In this document: piece by piece, positions 26,045 through 34,489 of the stretch
How the letters are laid out: the number at the start of each line of letters is the position of its first letter
Numbering within the stretch: position 1 is the first letter of the stretch
Assembly (NCBI RefSeq): GCF_944384765.1
Contig: NZ_CALWUM010000005.1
Coordinates: forward strand, 1 to 64,000
Length of the DNA: 64,000 bases
From: an uncultured Agathobaculum sp.
GTDB lineage: Bacteria; Bacillota; Clostridia; Oscillospirales; Butyricicoccaceae
Direction: 5' to 3'
Notes under the pieces: generated by a model
Told to the model about the DNA's origin: nothing
The model's database searches: none
What the model saw: only the letters and a program-made list of their open reading frames with translations
Position numbers and translations under genes: made by a program

Positions 26045-26374
26045 TGGGTGCAGGGAATTGTGCATGAAAGGGCTGGATGCGCAAAAAATCCGGCATATCG
26101 TTAGCATTTCACAAAAATGCGTCAGATTGCGGAAGAATACAGAAATTACTCAATTTTTTGTTCAGTAAACATTAAATTTTAAAAAAACAGTAGAAAAGAA
26201 ATGGCGGATTTCACCGCGCTTTGCATTATTTTCCGTCAAAATGCACAATATATCAGAGGCAAATCGGTGTAATACCACAATGGAACCCAAAGCCGTGCAC
26301 ATGATATAATACGATTGTGTGATTGAAGTGTGTAATAAGAGTAAGCACCAAACGAAACGGAGGAAAAAACCCAA
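26045..26374 (+). promoter_or_regulatory. AT-rich intergenic region with ppdK promoter
   Basis: A 330-base AT-rich stretch without a gene, unusual for this GC-rich genome. The ppdK promoter is TATAAT at 26305-26310, preceded by TGA (extended -10); no clear -35. The rest shows only A/T runs. ACGGAGGA precedes the ppdK start. Confidence 0.55.
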
Positions 26375-29008
26375 ATGAAGAAGTATGTTTACATGTTCCC
26401 GGAGGGCAACGGAAAAATGCGTGAGCTGCTCGGCGGCAAGGGTGCCAACCTGGCAGAGATGACCGGGCTGGGCATGCCTGTGCCGCAGGGTTTTACTATC
26501 ACCACCGAAGCCTGCACCCGGTATTATGAGGACGGCAAGACGATCTATCCTGATATTCAGGAGCAGATCCTTGAGTACCTCGATAAACTCGAAAAAGTTA
26601 CCGGCAAGACCCTGGGCGACCCGGAGAACCCGCTTCTGGTTTCCGTGCGTTCGGGCGCGCGCGCCTCGATGCCTGGCATGATGGACACCATCCTTAACCT
26701 CGGCATGAACGACGAGATCTGTGAGGCGGTTGCCCGATTGACCAACAATCCGCGCTTTGCGCGTGATTCCTACCGCCGCTTCATCCAGATGTTCTCGGAC
26801 GTCGTCATGGAGCTGCCCAAGTCTACCTTCGAGACCTTCATCGATCAGGTCAAGGAGAAGAAGGGCGTCAAGATGGATAACGAGCTGGACGCGGACGATA
26901 TGTCCGAACTGATCGTCCTGTTCAAGGATCACTATAAAAAGTCCCTGGGCGAAGAGTTCCCGCAAGACCCCAAGAAGCAGCTGATGGAAGCGGTTCGCGC
27001 GGTATTCCGCTCGTGGGATAACCCGCGCGCGAACACCTACCGCCGCATGAACGATATTCCGCATTCCTGGGGCACCGCGGTCAACGTCCAGTCCATGGTA
27101 TTCGGCAACATGGGCGACACCTCGGGCACCGGCGTTGCATTTACCCGCAGCCCGTCCACCGGCGAAAAGAAGCTGTTCGGCGAGTTCCTGATGAACGCGC
27201 AGGGCGAGGACGTCGTGGCCGGCATCCGCACCCCGCAGCCGATCTCCACGCTGGCGGAGACCATGCCGGAGGTTTATCAGCAGTTTGTCGATATTTCCTC
27301 CCGCCTGGAAAAACACTACGGCGATATGCAGGATATGGAGTTCACCATTGAAAACGGCAAGCTCTACATGCTGCAGACCCGCAACGGCAAGCGCACCGCG
27401 CAGGCCGCACTCAAGATCGCGGTCGACCTCGTGGATGAGGGTGTGTGCACCAAGGAGCAGGCCATGATGAAGGTCGAGCCCAAGCAGCTCGACGCCCTGC
27501 TGCATCCGACATTTGTCCCCGCAGCCCTGCAGGCTGCCAAGCCGATCACGTCCGGCCTGCCGGCGTCCCCCGGCGCGGCGTGCGGTGCGGTTTACTTCAC
27601 CGCTGAAGAAGCGGCGGCTGCTCACAAGACCGGCCTCAAGGTTGTTCTGGTCCGTCAGGAGACCTCCCCGGAGGATATCGACGGCATGGCGGTTTCCGAA
27701 GGCATCATGACCGCCCGCGGCGGCATGACCTCGCACGCAGCGGTTGTAGCCCGCGGCATGGGTACCTGCTGTGTTGCAGGCGTCAACGGCATCAAGGTGT
27801 CCGAGGCGGACAAGACCCTCACCTTTGCCGACGGCACGGTGGTGCACGAGGGCGATTTCATCTCGCTCGACGGCTCGACCGGCAACGTATACCTCGGCAA
27901 GATCGATACCCAGGATGCAGAGCTGACCGGCGACTTCGGCCGCTTTATGGGCTGGGCGGATGAAATCCGCACGCTCAAGGTCCGCACCAACGGCGATACC
28001 CCGCGCGACGCTACCCAGGCGCGCAAGTTCGGCGCAGAAGGCATCGGCTTGTGCCGCACCGAGCATATGTTCTTTGACCCCGACCGCATCAAGGCGATGC
28101 GTGAAATGATCGTATCCGACACGGTCGAGCAGCGCAAGGCAGCGCTCGCCAAGATCCTGCCTATGCAGCGCGGCGACTTTGAAGCCATCTACCGTGCAAT
28201 GGGCGGCCTGCCGGTAACCATCCGCCTGCTTGATCCTCCGCTACACGAGTTCCTGCCGCAGGAGGAGGACGACATCCGCGAGCTGGCAAACGAGATGGGC
28301 ATCCCGTTTGAAAAGCTCCAGGCCAAGGTTGCCGACCTGCACGAGTTCAACCCGATGCTGGGCACCCGCGGCTGCCGTCTGGACGTGCTGTATCCGGAGA
28401 TCGCTGAGATGCAGACCGAAGCGATCATCTCTGCTGCAATCAACGTCTGGAAGGAAGACGGCCTCAAGATCACCCCGGAAATTATGGTTCCGCTGGTATC
28501 CGAGATCAATGAGCTTCGCTTTGTCAAGAAGGTCATCAAGGCCAAGGCGGACGAGCTGATCGAGGCTTCCGGCCTGAAGATGAAGTATATGATCGGCACC
28601 ATGATCGAGACCCCGCGTGCGGCTGTCACCGCAAACGAGATCGCCGAGGAAGCCGAGTTCTTCTCCTTCGGTACCAACGATCTGACCCAGATGACCTACG
28701 GCTTCTCGCGTGACGACGTGGGCCGCATCCTCGAGACCTACTTCGAGAAGAAGATCCTCGAGTCCGATCCGTTTGCCCGCCTAGATCAGGCTGGCGTCGG
28801 CAAGCTGATCCGCTTCGCGGTGGCGGAAGGCCGCCGCACCCGTCCGGACATCAAGCTGGGCATCTGCGGCGAGCACGGCGGCGACCTGTCGTCTGTCGAG
28901 TTCTGCCACAATGTCGGCCTGAACTACGTTTCCTGCTCGCCCTTCCGCGTGCCGATTGCCCGCCTTGCAGCGGCGCAGGCGCGTGTCAAGGAGCTTGGCA
29001 TGGCGTAA
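26375..29008 (+). CDS. ppdK: Pyruvate, phosphate dikinase
   Basis: An 877-residue enzyme that interconverts pyruvate, ATP and phosphate with PEP, AMP and pyrophosphate; in anaerobic Firmicutes it serves glycolysis or gluconeogenesis with PPi. The nucleotide-binding domain begins MKKYVYMFPEGNGKMRELLGG. The phosphohistidine domain has GGMTSHAAVVARGMGTCC (catalytic His near residue 455). The C-terminal PEP/pyruvate domain has LDPPLHEFLPQ, and the catalytic Cys is in GICGEHGGD (about 831). Full length. Monocistronic, with a strong terminator. Confidence 0.98.
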   Translation: MKKYVYMFPEGNGKMRELLGGKGANLAEMTGLGMPVPQGFTITTEACTRYYEDGKTIYPDIQEQILEYLDKLEKVTGKTLGDPENPLLVSVRSGARASMPGMMDTILNLGMNDEICEAVARLTNNPRFARDSYRRFIQMFSDVVMELPKSTFETFIDQVKEKKGVKMDNELDADDMSELIVLFKDHYKKSLGEEFPQDPKKQLMEAVRAVFRSWDNPRANTYRRMNDIPHSWGTAVNVQSMVFGNMGDTSGTGVAFTRSPSTGEKKLFGEFLMNAQGEDVVAGIRTPQPISTLAETMPEVYQQFVDISSRLEKHYGDMQDMEFTIENGKLYMLQTRNGKRTAQAALKIAVDLVDEGVCTKEQAMMKVEPKQLDALLHPTFVPAALQAAKPITSGLPASPGAACGAVYFTAEEAAAAHKTGLKVVLVRQETSPEDIDGMAVSEGIMTARGGMTSHAAVVARGMGTCCVAGVNGIKVSEADKTLTFADGTVVHEGDFISLDGSTGNVYLGKIDTQDAELTGDFGRFMGWADEIRTLKVRTNGDTPRDATQARKFGAEGIGLCRTEHMFFDPDRIKAMREMIVSDTVEQRKAALAKILPMQRGDFEAIYRAMGGLPVTIRLLDPPLHEFLPQEEDDIRELANEMGIPFEKLQAKVADLHEFNPMLGTRGCRLDVLYPEIAEMQTEAIISAAINVWKEDGLKITPEIMVPLVSEINELRFVKKVIKAKADELIEASGLKMKYMIGTMIETPRAAVTANEIAEEAEFFSFGTNDLTQMTYGFSRDDVGRILETYFEKKILESDPFARLDQAGVGKLIRFAVAEGRRTRPDIKLGICGEHGGDLSSVEFCHNVGLNYVSCSPFRVPIARLAAAQARVKELGMA

Positions 29009-29027
29009 TCGTCCACAAAGATACAAA

Positions 29028-29064
29028 CAAACAGCCCCTGCTTTTAGCAGGGGCTGTTTTCATT
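29028..29064 (+). terminator. Terminator of ppdK
   Basis: AACAGCCCCTGC / GCAGGGGCTGTT stem with TTCATTTT. Confidence 0.9.
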
Positions 29065-29077
29065 TTGGGGACAGCAA

Positions 29078-29104
29078 AAAGGCCCTGCCGGAGCAGGGCC
29101 TTGG
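29078..29104 (-). terminator. Terminator of the uridine-kinase-like gene
   Basis: AAGGCCCTGC / GCAGGGCCTT hairpin; on the minus strand five T follow. Confidence 0.85.
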
Positions 29105-29111
29105 CTGCGGT

Positions 29112-30170
29112 TTAGAACAGGTCGCTGGTATCCAGGACGAGCGCATCCGCTGCGGGTACGCCGCACACGCGGTAATACAGCTCCTCCATCGGAATCCAGC
29201 GCGTGGTAAAGGCGGCATAATGCCCACCCTCACGCGCTTGCAGGCGGCGCGCCTGCGCTTCCTTAGAGCAGGTCAGAAAAACCCGGCGCTGGCAGTACGG
29301 CGCAAGCGACGGATGGTGGGAATAACTCCCCTCGACCACGGTAAGCAGCGTAGGGGGCAGGGTGATGGTCTTCTGATACTGCTTGTGCTGACAGGAGTAG
29401 GCGCGATAGGGGATCGGCTGGCCTGCCAGCGCGGGAGCGAGTGCCTCCGCGCGGAAACGCTCCAGATCCATATTGCCCGCGGGCTGCCCGGCCCAGTCGG
29501 CTGCACGCTGTGCAAGCGGCAGGTAAAAATCATCCATGTGCAGGATGTTGCAGCCGAACACATCGTGCAGCAGCGCAGCGAGGCTGCTTTTGCCGCTGCC
29601 GCAGCGCCCGTCGATCGCAAGGACAGCAGGTTTCCCTGCCTGAATCAGCCGGGCTGCCTCCAGCAGCACAGGGAAAAAGCCTGCCAGATCGGTGCGGATC
29701 ACCCGGTAGTGCGGCTGATAGGCTGCGCAGAAAGCGTCGCTATGGTGGACAGGCGGACAGCCTTGTGTTTCCCAGCCGTCCAGCCACGGGTCCATCCCGG
29801 GGATGTCAAGCGTCCGCAGCAGCGCAATACGGCGGCGCAGGCCGTCCGCTGTGCCGTGGTACGTCTGCGCAGTGCGGCGCACCAGCGCGGCCAGAACAGG
29901 CGCGGCAAGCGATACCTCTGCCTGTGGGTCGAGATGCAGGCGGCTCAGGCCGCTGCCGATCGGTTCGGGTGCACGGGAAGGTGCGCCCGACGGAAGGGAG
30001 GCCCACTCGCGCATGAGTGCCGCGGCAATGCCGTCCGCGTCCTGCGTCAGATGGGCGGGGCCGAATTCGCTTTGATAGGCAAGCTTGCCGTAGTCCTGCG
30101 GCTGCATGGCGGGATAGCGCGCGGCGTGCTGCCGCACAATGGTTTTCATCTGTTCGATTTCGTTTTCCAA
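29112..30170 (-). CDS. Uridine kinase-like P-loop protein with an N-terminal helical domain
   Basis: A 352-residue two-domain protein. Residues about 165-352 are a P-loop NTPase of the uridine/phosphoribulokinase type: VLAIDGRCGSGKSSLAALL (Walker A), NILHMDDFYLPL (substrate-binding DDFY), and TVVEGSYSHHPSL (the uridine kinase EGxY motif). The first 150 residues are a helical domain of unknown function with YQSEFGPAHLTQDADGI. The TTG at 30170 follows GGGGGCAC; ATG 30149 is an alternative. It is monocistronic and divergent from the zinc operon. Substrate unknown. Confidence 0.8.
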   Translation of the reverse strand: MENEIEQMKTIVRQHAARYPAMQPQDYGKLAYQSEFGPAHLTQDADGIAAALMREWASLPSGAPSRAPEPIGSGLSRLHLDPQAEVSLAAPVLAALVRRTAQTYHGTADGLRRRIALLRTLDIPGMDPWLDGWETQGCPPVHHSDAFCAAYQPHYRVIRTDLAGFFPVLLEAARLIQAGKPAVLAIDGRCGSGKSSLAALLHDVFGCNILHMDDFYLPLAQRAADWAGQPAGNMDLERFRAEALAPALAGQPIPYRAYSCQHKQYQKTITLPPTLLTVVEGSYSHHPSLAPYCQRRVFLTCSKEAQARRLQAREGGHYAAFTTRWIPMEELYYRVCGVPAADALVLDTSDLF

Positions 30171-30292
30171 GGGAGTGCCCCCAGTTCTGCAAGATAGGCG
30201 CGCGGCTGGGACAGAACTTGCCACAAACCACAGTGCGCCGGGATACGGGCCGTATGGTGCGTCGGCAGAATGCGCCGTATCGCGTTTTCTTT

Positions 30293-30321
30293 ATTATACA
30301 CTACGGCGCAAACCAATGTAA
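30293..30321 (-). promoter_or_regulatory. Promoter of the uridine-kinase-like gene
   Basis: Minus-strand TTACAT, 17-base spacer, TATAAT. Confidence 0.6.
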
Positions 30322-30484
30322 AGGCAGCCAGTGTGCAACCGAGATCTCTGGAGGGGCAGCGGTGTCAGGCGGTTTTGTGGGAAAATGCACCTGGTTCGAA
30401 AAAAGGAGCAGAAAAGCGGGGAGGTGCCCTGCTGCCGGAAGCCGGTTCGGGTGAAGAAAGATGCGCCTGCTTTCCACACCATAA
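30322..30484. other. Non-coding spacer between divergent promoters
   Basis: About 160 bases between the kinase promoter and the zinc operon promoter. I see no gene, no recognised riboswitch and no clear hairpin series; short frames on both strands look random. Confidence 0.5.
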
Positions 30485-30553
30485 TTTGCGATCAGTTCGC
30501 ATATTGACAAAACGGACGAGTTAGTTTATGATAATTTGCGAATAGATCGCAAA
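30485..30553 (+). promoter_or_regulatory. Zinc operon promoter flanked by two Zur/Fur-type operators
   Basis: Operator 1 is TTTGCGA-TCAGT-TCGCATA (30485-30503). It is followed by TTGACA (30504-30509), a 17-base spacer and TATGAT (30527-30532). Operator 2 is TTTGCGA-ATAGA-TCGCAAA (30535-30553), a perfect 7-5-7 palindrome covering the start site. The two sites share one half-site sequence. Binding by the adjacent Fur-family gene product is inferred. Confidence 0.8.
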
Positions 30554-30569
30554 TCAGGGGGCGGGACAA

Positions 30570-30965
30570 ATGGCAGTCTATTGGACAAAGCAGCGCAAGC
30601 GGCTGCTGGAATACCTTGCGGCGCACCGGGACGAGCAGGTCACGGCGCAGCAGATCGCCCAGGACCTGACCGCGGATCAAATCAGCATCAGCGCGGTTTA
30701 CCGCAACCTGGCCGCGTTGGAGGAAAAGGGGTTTGTCAAACGATGCGTCCGCGAGCACACGCGGGAATGCTTTTATCAATACACCGCCGCAGAGGCGTGC
30801 AGGGATCATCTGCATCTGTCCTGCCTGCTCTGCGGCAAGAGTATCCATCTGAGCAAACGCGAAACCGAACAGCTGATCCAAAGCACGCTGGAAAGCACCG
30901 GCTTTCAGATCAAGCGGTCGGAGACCATTCTCTATGGCATTTGCGCGGCTTGCAGAAAACAGTAG
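30570..30965 (+). CDS. zur: Fur family regulator, probably Zur
   Basis: A 131-residue Fur-family metal-dependent repressor. The DNA-binding domain has VTAQQIAQDL and SISAVYRNLAALEEKGFVKR (residues about 29-63). The dimerisation and metal domain has CRDHLHLSCLLCGKSIHL with a CxxC (about 86-89), and a second CxxC, GICAACRKQ, is at the end; these are the structural zinc site. It is first in an operon with a zinc ABC importer and is flanked by twin palindromes, so Zur rather than Fur or PerR is the likely identity. The start follows GGGGGCGGG. Confidence 0.87.
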   Translation: MAVYWTKQRKRLLEYLAAHRDEQVTAQQIAQDLTADQISISAVYRNLAALEEKGFVKRCVREHTRECFYQYTAAEACRDHLHLSCLLCGKSIHLSKRETEQLIQSTLESTGFQIKRSETILYGICAACRKQ

Positions 30966-30980
30966 AAAGAGGTGAGCAGG

Positions 30981-31277
30981 ATGAATAGGAAAACACGGCT
31001 TCTGTCGCTGCTGATGGCGGCGCTGCTTGCGTTTGCCCTGCTCTGCTCGGTTCTGTTTATGGCGGTGGAAGCCCACCACGACTGCACCGGACAGGACTGC
31101 CCGGTTTGCCAGCAGCTCAGCGCCTGCGGGCATATGCTGAAAACCGCAGCAGTGTCCGCCTGCGCTGCGGTCTTTGCCGCTGCGCTTCCCCTGCTGGTCT
31201 GCATGATTTTTTCGGTTCGCACAGCGCCTGTGCAGGCCGACACACTGGTTACGCGCAAGGTCAAACTTTCGGATTAA
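30981..31277 (+). CDS. Small membrane protein with His/Cys-rich loop (zinc operon)
   Basis: A 98-residue protein starting MNRKTRLLSLLMAALLAFAL after AGAGGTGAG. Two transmembrane helices (about 9-31 and 62-82) flank an extracytoplasmic loop, VEAHHDCTGQDCPVCQQL followed by SACGHM, with three His and four Cys, clearly suited to bind a metal. It lies between zur and the zinc-binding protein gene, so it is probably expressed under zinc limitation. I know similar proteins only as uncharacterised neighbours of clostridial zinc importers. Confidence 0.78.
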   Translation: MNRKTRLLSLLMAALLAFALLCSVLFMAVEAHHDCTGQDCPVCQQLSACGHMLKTAAVSACAAVFAAALPLLVCMIFSVRTAPVQADTLVTRKVKLSD

Positions 31278-31288
31278 ACAGCAGAAAA

Positions 31289-31356
31289 ACAAGGGTCAGG
31301 CCGGTTCCGCGGGGACGGGCTGCTGTGGTGCTGCCACAGACCCTTGTATTTTTGCG
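31289..31356 (+). terminator. Hairpin with T-tract between the small membrane gene and znuA
   Basis: ACAAGGGTC / GACCCTTGT stem closing a 41-base loop, then ATTTTTGCGCCC and six T. Probably a leaky terminator that sets different levels within the zinc operon. Confidence 0.6.
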
Positions 31357-31395
31357 CCCTTTTTTGAGTTTTTATCGATCCGGAGGTTTATCCAT

Positions 31396-32907
31396 ATGAT
31401 GAAAAGAATTATTTGCGCGCTTTTGGCGCTGACTTTAGCCGCAGGCTTTTTGGCCGGGTGCGGCAAACACACAGCAAGGGATACAGAAAAGGAGAATACC
31501 GGGCTGCGTATCGTCACCACGATTTTTCCCGCGTATGACTGGGTGCGTACGCTGCTCGGCGACAAGGCGGAAGAAGCCGAGCTGACCATGCTGCTGGACA
31601 ATGGGGTGGATTTGCACAGCTATCAGCCCACAGCAGAGGATATGGTCCGCATCGCGGACTGCGACCTGTTCATCCATGTGGGCGGCGAATCGGACGCGTG
31701 GGTGGATGCTGCGCTGGAGGGCACTGCCAATCCCGACCGGCGGGTCATCAACCTGATGGATGTGCTGCGCGACAGCATCAAAACCGAGGAGGCAAGACCC
31801 GGCATGCAAGCCGAGCACGGCCATCACCACGGCTATTCCCGCTTTGCCGACAGCGACGTGCAGGACAGAACCCTAGCGGACTGGACCGGCAGCTGGCAAT
31901 CCGTCTATTCGTTTTTGCAGGATGGGACACTGGATGCCGTGATGGCGCGCAAGGCGGAAAACGGGAACAAAACCGCAGAGGAATACCGCGCCTATTACCA
32001 GACCGGCTACCGGACCGATGTGGAAAAAATCAACATCGATGGGGAAACCGGTACGATGGAGTTTATCAGAAACGGTGTGTCCGCCAGGGCGGCGTATCAA
32101 TACAGGGGCTATCAGGTTTATGATTATGCCTCGGGCAGCCGCGGGGTGCGCTACTTCTTTGAGGCGGCCGGCGGCGACAAAGCTGCGCCGCGCTATGTCC
32201 AGTTCAGCGACCACGGGATCGCGCCGGGGAAAGCAGAGCATTTCCATATTTACAGCGGCAACGATGGCTTTGACGCGCTGTCGCAGGAAATGGAAAACTG
32301 GCCGACGTATTACCCGTCCGAGCTGACCGGCGGGGAGATCGCAGCGGAGATGCTCGAGCACGAGCAAAAGGAGTATGACGAGCATGTGTGGCTTTCGCTG
32401 AAAAATGCCCGGACGCTTTGCAGCGCGATCGCTGCGGCGCTGGGGGAGCTCGACCCGGACAACCAGCAGGCCTATGCCGCCGGCGCCGCGGACTATCTGG
32501 CACAGCTCGATGCGCTGGATGCGCGGTATCAGCAGGCTGCTGAACAGGCGGCCCGGAACACCCTGCTGTTTGCCGACCGTTTTCCGTTTCGCTATCTGGT
32601 GGATGATTACGGCCTGAATTATTACGCGGCTTTTGCAGGCTGCTCAGCAGAGAGTGAAGCCAGTTTTGAAACCGTGTCCTTTCTGGCCGGTAAGGTGGAT
32701 GCGCTCAAGCTGCCGGTTGTGCTGACCATCGAGGGGCAGCAGCACAAGATCGCGCAGACGGTTGTGCAGAACACCAGGGAGAAAAACCAGGCGATCCTGT
32801 CCATGGACTCCATGCAGGGCACAACCGCTGCGGACGCGGCGGGCGGCGTCACCTACCTGTCGGTGATGGAGCGCAATCTGCTGACGCTGCAGCAGGCGCT
32901 GGGCTGA
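31396..32907 (+). CDS. znuA: Zinc ABC transporter substrate-binding lipoprotein with an internal ZinT domain
   Basis: A 503-residue lipoprotein (lipobox LAGC, Cys22). The N-lobe of a ZnuA/AdcA cluster A-I binding protein spans about 37-135, with the zinc ligand in GVDLHSYQPTAED (His74). At the site of the usual His-rich loop (EHGHHHGYSRF) a complete ZinT domain is inserted (about 154-320). It has RTLADWTGSWQSVYSFLQDG and the three zinc His in QFSDH (273) and AEHFHIY (282, 284). The C-lobe resumes at YDEHVWLSLKNA (His330). AdcA of streptococci carries ZinT at its C-terminus instead. Part of zur-znuACB. Confidence 0.93.
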   Translation: MMKRIICALLALTLAAGFLAGCGKHTARDTEKENTGLRIVTTIFPAYDWVRTLLGDKAEEAELTMLLDNGVDLHSYQPTAEDMVRIADCDLFIHVGGESDAWVDAALEGTANPDRRVINLMDVLRDSIKTEEARPGMQAEHGHHHGYSRFADSDVQDRTLADWTGSWQSVYSFLQDGTLDAVMARKAENGNKTAEEYRAYYQTGYRTDVEKINIDGETGTMEFIRNGVSARAAYQYRGYQVYDYASGSRGVRYFFEAAGGDKAAPRYVQFSDHGIAPGKAEHFHIYSGNDGFDALSQEMENWPTYYPSELTGGEIAAEMLEHEQKEYDEHVWLSLKNARTLCSAIAAALGELDPDNQQAYAAGAADYLAQLDALDARYQQAAEQAARNTLLFADRFPFRYLVDDYGLNYYAAFAGCSAESEASFETVSFLAGKVDALKLPVVLTIEGQQHKIAQTVVQNTREKNQAILSMDSMQGTTAADAAGGVTYLSVMERNLLTLQQALG

Positions 32908-32921
32908 GGGGAGGAGACACA

Positions 32922-33638
32922 ATGGTGCAACTGATTTGTCAAGACCTCTCGGTCGGTTATGAGGGAAAGCGCGTGCTGCAGGCGGTCAGCTTTGCGGTCC
33001 GCGCGGGCGACTATCTCTGTGTGGTGGGTGAAAACGGTTCCGGCAAGACCACACTGCTGAAAACCATCCTCGGCCTGCAGCCGCCCATCAGCGGCAGCGT
33101 TTGCCTGCAGGGCGGCTTGCAGCACAAGGAAATCGGCTATCTGCCGCAGCAGACCGACGTGCAAAGAGATTTCCCGGCATCTGTGCGGGAGATCGTCCTT
33201 TCCGGGTGTCAGGGGCGCTGCGGTATCCGCCCTTTTTATAACAGAGCGGAAAAACAGCTGGCGGCAGATGCAATGCGTAAGCTGCAGATCGAACACCTGG
33301 TCAAGCGGTGTTACCGTTCACTTTCCGGTGGACAGCAGCAGCGGGTCCTCCTGGCCCGCGCGCTGTGCGCCACACGAAAGATGCTTGTCTTGGACGAGCC
33401 GGCATCCAGCCTTGACCCCGGGGCTGCGGCAGAGCTGTATGCGCTGCTCGAACGCCTGAACCGGGAGGACGGCATCACGATCATCATGATTTCCCACGAT
33501 ATGTGGGCGGCCTCCCGCTATGCCAGCCATATCCTGCATCTGGGTTCTGCGCGCTTTTTTGGCACCAGAGCCGCGTATCAGGATGCATTCCCGCACGCGT
33601 TTGCAGGCGTGCCGCGCAGAGAGGGGGATGCGCTGTGA
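32922..33638 (+). CDS. znuC: Zinc ABC transporter ATP-binding protein
   Basis: A 238-residue ABC ATPase: Walker A GENGSGKTTLL (about residues 37-47), Q-loop IGYLPQQTD, signature LSGGQQQRVLLARAL, Walker B MLVLDEPASSLDP and the H-loop IMISHDMW. The domain is of the manganese/zinc/iron chelate type. GAGGAGAC precedes the ATG; it lies 14 bases after znuA and overlaps znuB as GTGA. It energises zinc import with ZnuB. Confidence 0.95.
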   Translation: MVQLICQDLSVGYEGKRVLQAVSFAVRAGDYLCVVGENGSGKTTLLKTILGLQPPISGSVCLQGGLQHKEIGYLPQQTDVQRDFPASVREIVLSGCQGRCGIRPFYNRAEKQLAADAMRKLQIEHLVKRCYRSLSGGQQQRVLLARALCATRKMLVLDEPASSLDPGAAAELYALLERLNREDGITIIMISHDMWAASRYASHILHLGSARFFGTRAAYQDAFPHAFAGVPRREGDAL

Positions 33639-34489
33639 CCGATATACTGGAAAAACTCTCGCTCTACTGGGACTATCCCTTTGTCCGCTATGCGCTGGCC
33701 GTAGGTGTGCTGATCGCCCTGTGTGCTTCGCTGCTCGGTGTCACCCTGGTGCTTAGGCGGTTTTCCTTTATCGGGGATGGGCTATCCCATGTGGCCTTTG
33801 GCGCAATGGCTGTCGCGGCCGTGATCGGGCTGACAGACGATATGCCGCTGACGCTGGGCATTACAGTGCTGTGCGCCATCCTTCTGCTGCGCTCAGGCCG
33901 GCGTACGAAAATCAGGGGGGATGCTGCCATTGCGATGCTTTCGGTGGGCGCGCTGGCGGTCGGCTATTTGCTGATGAACCTGTTTTCCACCTCCTCCAAC
34001 CTTTCCGGGGACGTATGCAGCACGCTGTTTGGCTCGACGTCGATCCTGACGCTGAGCAAAACCGAGGTATGGCTGTGTGCGGGCCTGTCCGTCGTCGTGG
34101 TGGCGGTGTTTGTCCTGTGCTACAACAAAATCTTCGCTGTAACCTTTGACGAGGCTTTTGCGCAGGCAGCCGGGACGAAGGCCGGACTGTATCAGCTTTT
34201 GCTTGCTGTGATCACCGCGGTCGTGATTGTGCTGGCTATCAATCTGGTGGGATCGCTGCTGATCTCGGCGCTCGTCGTCTTTCCGGCGCTGTCGGCTATG
34301 CGGGTTTATCAGAATTTCCGCGCGGTGACGGTCTGCGCCGCTGTGTTGTCCGTCGCCGGCGCGGTCACCGGCATGCTGATTTCCATTCTGGGCGGGACGC
34401 CTGTGGGCGCGACCATTGTCGCGGTGGATTTGGCGGTGTTTCTAGGCTTTTGGATGATAGGACGCGTGACAGGAGGTGTATCGGGATGA
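33635..34489 (+). CDS. znuB: Zinc ABC transporter permease
   Basis: A 284-residue ABC-3 family permease with eight hydrophobic segments. Start GTG at 33635 overlaps the znuC stop (GTGA), with AGAGGGGG upstream. Conserved parts: RRFSFIGDGLSHVAFGAMAV near the N-terminus and LLISALVVFPALSAM near residue 210, as in ZnuB/AdcB permeases. The gene overlaps the following lipoprotein gene as ATGA, so the cluster is tightly coupled. It forms the membrane channel for zinc. Confidence 0.95.
   Translation: MTDILEKLSLYWDYPFVRYALAVGVLIALCASLLGVTLVLRRFSFIGDGLSHVAFGAMAVAAVIGLTDDMPLTLGITVLCAILLLRSGRRTKIRGDAAIAMLSVGALAVGYLLMNLFSTSSNLSGDVCSTLFGSTSILTLSKTEVWLCAGLSVVVVAVFVLCYNKIFAVTFDEAFAQAAGTKAGLYQLLLAVITAVVIVLAINLVGSLLISALVVFPALSAMRVYQNFRAVTVCAAVLSVAGAVTGMLISILGGTPVGATIVAVDLAVFLGFWMIGRVTGGVSG

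Noticed and set aside
26162..28066. A 634-residue open frame opposite ppdK (and similar long frames opposite ftsK and dnaK)
   Set aside because: GC-rich third positions open the opposite strand; the sense frames are clear house-keeping genes, and the antisense products are rich in His/Arg/Gln without any family motif.
30322..30484. Riboswitch-like segment upstream of the Zur gene
   Set aside because: It is upstream of the promoter for the zinc operon, so it is not in its leader; no known motif fits on either strand.
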